From an uncultured Desulfobacca sp. (GTDB taxonomy: Bacteria > Desulfobacterota > Desulfobaccia > Desulfobaccales > Desulfobaccaceae): a DNA stretch of 8,350 nt. The translations under genes and the position numbers were made by a program. Below are positions 7,185 through 8,350 of the stretch, one piece after another. How positions within the stretch are numbered: the first letter of the stretch is position 1; every line of letters begins with the position of its first letter. The notes below the pieces were generated by a model. It saw only the letters and a program-made list of their open reading frames with translations, made no database searches and had not been told where the DNA came from. The stretch lies in the NCBI GenBank assembly GCA_937958145.1, contig CALGOE010000122.1, positions 1 to 8,350 of the forward strand, in the 5' to 3' direction.

Positions 7185-7213
7185 TTGCCAAAAGCCCCAA
7201 CCCTGACTATATT
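7185..7213 (+). promoter_or_regulatory. Sigma70-type promoter for the zinc-ribbon gene
   Basis: TTGCCA (7185-7190) and TATATT (7208-7213) each match the -35 and -10 consensus at five of six positions and are separated by exactly 17 bases. An A/T-rich stretch (7164-7184) directly upstream could act as an UP element. Transcription would start near 7220 and leave a leader of about 100 bases, which includes a small hairpin CCCGA-CAGA-TCGGG at 7269-7282. Confidence 0.75.
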
Positions 7214-7318
7214 AAGGCTAAGTCCGACCGACGTGCGGCAAGGGTCCAAGGAACCGGTTTTGGCCCAGCCCGACAGATCGGGTCTACCCCAGGAATATCA
7301 AACCAAAGGAGGTTGGCT

Positions 7319-7672
7319 ATGGCTCAGTGTCCCCGTTGCCAGGCACAGGTAGAAGAGAGTGAACTCCGTCCCCTCATGGGAGAGAAGGTCTGTGAGGATT
7401 GTTATATCAAACTGGTGGATCTGACGAAGGAATGCGATCCCTGGGCCAGCTATGTGGCCAAGCGCACCATGGATCAGCAGGGCGGCAAACTGAACGCCGA
7501 TCAGCAAAAGCTCTATGATCTGGTGAAGGTCAAACAGGAAATACCGTTGAAAGTAGCGGCCAAAGAATTAGGCTGGGATGAAGCCAAAATGCACCAGGAA
7601 GTGGTCACCCTGCGTCATTTGGAGAAGGTAAAAACGAAAGTCCTGGGTCCTGATACGATCCTGAGCGTGTAA
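7319..7672 (+). CDS. Small zinc-ribbon protein with C-terminal helix-turn-helix-like segment
   Basis: A 117-residue soluble protein that I cannot name. The N-terminus has two CxxC knuckles, CPRC (Cys4, Cys7) and CEDC (Cys25, Cys28), 17 residues apart, a typical four-cysteine zinc ribbon. An acidic, tryptophan-containing linker follows (DPWASYVAKR, 40-49). The C-terminal part (about 60-108) reads as helices arranged like a winged helix: KLYDLVKVKQEIPLK, then VAAKELGWDEAKMHQEV as a possible recognition unit, then a short wing. A nucleic-acid-binding or regulatory role is plausible but inferred. ATG 7319 is preceded by AAAGGAGGT (7305-7313) at ideal spacing; the frame is open further upstream to about 7115, but that region contains the terminator and promoter. 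It is transcribed alone, from its own promoter to the terminator at 7712. A product this well equipped with expression signals is probably abundant. Confidence 0.88.
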   Translation: MAQCPRCQAQVEESELRPLMGEKVCEDCYIKLVDLTKECDPWASYVAKRTMDQQGGKLNADQQKLYDLVKVKQEIPLKVAAKELGWDEAKMHQEVVTLRHLEKVKTKVLGPDTILSV

Positions 7673-7678
7673 CCCCTA

Positions 7679-7713
7679 CCGGAATCGAACCGGAGGTTGG
7701 TTTGCAAAGCCAA
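7679..7713 (-). pseudogene. tRNA-Ala-like 3' fragment (relic; no complete tRNA)
   Basis: Read on the minus strand, 7693-7679 is CCGG-TTCGATT-CCGG, a canonical T-arm loop on a four-base-pair stem. Just 5' of it, 7713-7697 is TTGG-C-TTTGCAA-A-CCAA, an anticodon-arm-like hairpin whose seven-base loop would present UGC (Ala). The spacing resembles a tRNA-Ala(UGC) 3' half with the variable region shortened by about three bases. There is no matching acceptor stem, no CCA, and the D-arm position is taken by the terminator at 7712-7742, so this is not a functional tRNA. It may be a relic, an attachment-site scar, or chance. Confidence 0.33.
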
Positions 7714-7742
7714 AGCCCGAGGCTTAGGACCTCGGGCTTTTT
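7712..7742 (+). terminator. Strong rho-independent terminator after the zinc-ribbon gene
   Basis: AAAGCCCGAGG (7712-7722) and CCTCGGGCTTT (7730-7740) form a perfect 11-bp stem with the loop CTTAGGA and run straight into five Ts (7738-7742). It ends the + strand transcript 40-70 bases after the stop codon. The A-rich 5' foot gives the minus strand only a weak T-tract, so action on the convergent gene is possible but less likely. Confidence 0.95.
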
Positions 7743-7820
7743 CCTTCTGGACCACTCCCGGACAGTCGTGTTTGGCAAGGTATGCGCTCAAGCATCAGAC
7801 CCCGTGCACGGGCGGCGTTT

Positions 7821-8303
7821 CTAGGGCATCTTCAGTTCGTAATTGATGGCCAGTTTTTTGTTGTCGGCGGTTTTGTTCACTGCCACGGGCAGTTGAATAA
7901 CCGCGTCCCGCATAAAACACAGGCCCACCTGGTCGTCGCAGAAATTGATCTTAAATTCGGCCTGGAGTGTGGTTTTGCCCTCATTGGCCGGCACTTTGAG
8001 GGTGACGGGCAGATCGGCGGCCTTGAGGTTGCCGCTGAATTTTTTGTCTACGGCCACCACGGCCTGATTTTGGGCACTGATGATTAAGGTGGAAGGTGCC
8101 TCGTCATTTAATTTATGGCCGGGGGGCAGGGTCAGGTTGACGGTAAGCTGCACCTCGCCGGGGGCAACGGTTTGGGGTGGCAGGGTCATGGCATCAGCCC
8201 CGCAAACCGGATCAAAAGCTCCGGTGAGGGCCAGGAGCAGCCCCGCCAGCACCAGCGGCAGTATTTTTCCCCTGGCCGCCGGGATTACGGCCGAATGTGC
8301 CAT
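7821..8303 (-). CDS. Exported protein with NHLRC2 C-terminal / DsbD N-terminal-like domain
   Basis: A 160-residue protein with an N-terminal signal peptide: Arg11 and Lys13, a hydrophobic core at about 14-29, and a likely signal-peptidase I site after ADA (36-38). The nearby Cys34 is not in a good lipobox. The mature part (39-160) reads as a beta-sandwich. LTLPPGHKLNDEAPS (57-71) and NFCDDQVGLCFM (120-131, Cys122 and Cys129 in a CX6C pair) match the pattern I know from the last domain of NHLRC2-type thioredoxin/NHL proteins, and the fold resembles the periplasmic N-terminal domain of DsbD. Here the domain stands alone, without thioredoxin or NHL repeats. A periplasmic role with a redox-active or structural disulfide is inferred. 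ATG at 8303 follows AAAGGAGA (8316-8309) at 5 nt. The gene is convergent with the zinc-ribbon gene; I found no clear promoter in the 47 bases left in the window. Confidence 0.85.
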   Translation of the reverse strand: MAHSAVIPAARGKILPLVLAGLLLALTGAFDPVCGADAMTLPPQTVAPGEVQLTVNLTLPPGHKLNDEAPSTLIISAQNQAVVAVDKKFSGNLKAADLPVTLKVPANEGKTTLQAEFKINFCDDQVGLCFMRDAVIQLPVAVNKTADNKKLAINYELKMP

Positions 8304-8350
8304 ACAATTCTCCTTTGGGCCGATTTAGACGTTGCTCTTGTCGAAAATCG

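Noticed and set aside
7115..7318. Upstream N-terminal extension of the zinc-ribbon gene
   Set aside because: The frame is open, but it crosses the terminator and promoter, and AAAGGAGGT with ATG 7319 is clearly the real start.
7674..7760. A complete class II tRNA on the minus strand (about 87 bases)
   Set aside because: The span has the right size and a T-arm, but the possible 5' acceptor (GTCCGGG) does not pair with the 3' side (TAGGGG), no D-arm is present, and the middle is a perfect terminator hairpin. Only the 3' arms look tRNA-like.
7801..7812. Palindrome CCCGTGCACGGG as terminator of the minus-strand gene
   Set aside because: As RNA it forms only a four-base-pair stem with a four-base loop and no T-run follows on the minus strand. 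It could be a protein site, but nothing supports that.
1..8350. CRISPR array, insertion sequence, toxin-antitoxin or defence system
   Set aside because: I saw no regularly spaced repeats, transposase, integrase or paired small toxin-antitoxin genes on either strand.

Overview
The window is an 8.35 kb piece of a moderately GC-rich bacterial chromosome. Genes run almost entirely on the + strand, with short spacers and good Shine-Dalgarno sites. Gene content and protein style suggest a deltaproteobacterium (Desulfobacterota), perhaps near Syntrophobacterales or Desulfobacca: an RNase E/G-type enzyme next to ilvD, dnaN followed directly by gyrB without recF (as I recall from Desulfovibrio), a GyrB with the long Gram-negative TOPRIM insert, and a small zinc-ribbon protein. 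The taxonomic call is inference from protein style only.

Layout. Bases 1-1073 hold the 3' part of an RNase E/G gene, whose stop overlaps the start of ilvD (1063-2724) by 11 bases. A 253-bp gene-free spacer (2725-2977) follows. It holds five copies of a DnaA-box-like 9-mer (TTRTSRACS), most of them in inverted pairs, and a tract of about 77% AT abutting dnaN. dnaN (2978-4117) is followed closely by gyrB (about 4176-6590). A 136-residue protein of unknown function (6696-7106) ends at a hairpin-plus-T-tract terminator (7134-7174). A clear sigma70 promoter (TTGCCA-17-TATATT, 7185-7213) lies immediately after it and drives a 117-residue zinc-ribbon/helix-turn-helix-like protein (7319-7672). That gene ends at a strong intrinsic terminator (7712-7742), and between its stop and the terminator lies a tRNA-like relic read on the minus strand. 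A convergent minus-strand gene (7821-8303) encodes an exported single-domain protein resembling the C-terminal domain of NHLRC2-type proteins and the DsbD N-terminal domain.

How the parts fit. The centre is a replication module: the sliding clamp (DnaN) and gyrase B (GyrB), which relieves supercoils ahead of the fork, preceded by a spacer organised like a bacterial origin even though dnaA is not in the window. The flanking genes are housekeeping (RNA turnover, branched-chain amino acid synthesis) or small uncharacterised proteins. I see no phage, transposon, CRISPR or defence system. The most interesting signals are the origin-like spacer upstream of dnaN and the tRNA-like fragment at 7679-7713.
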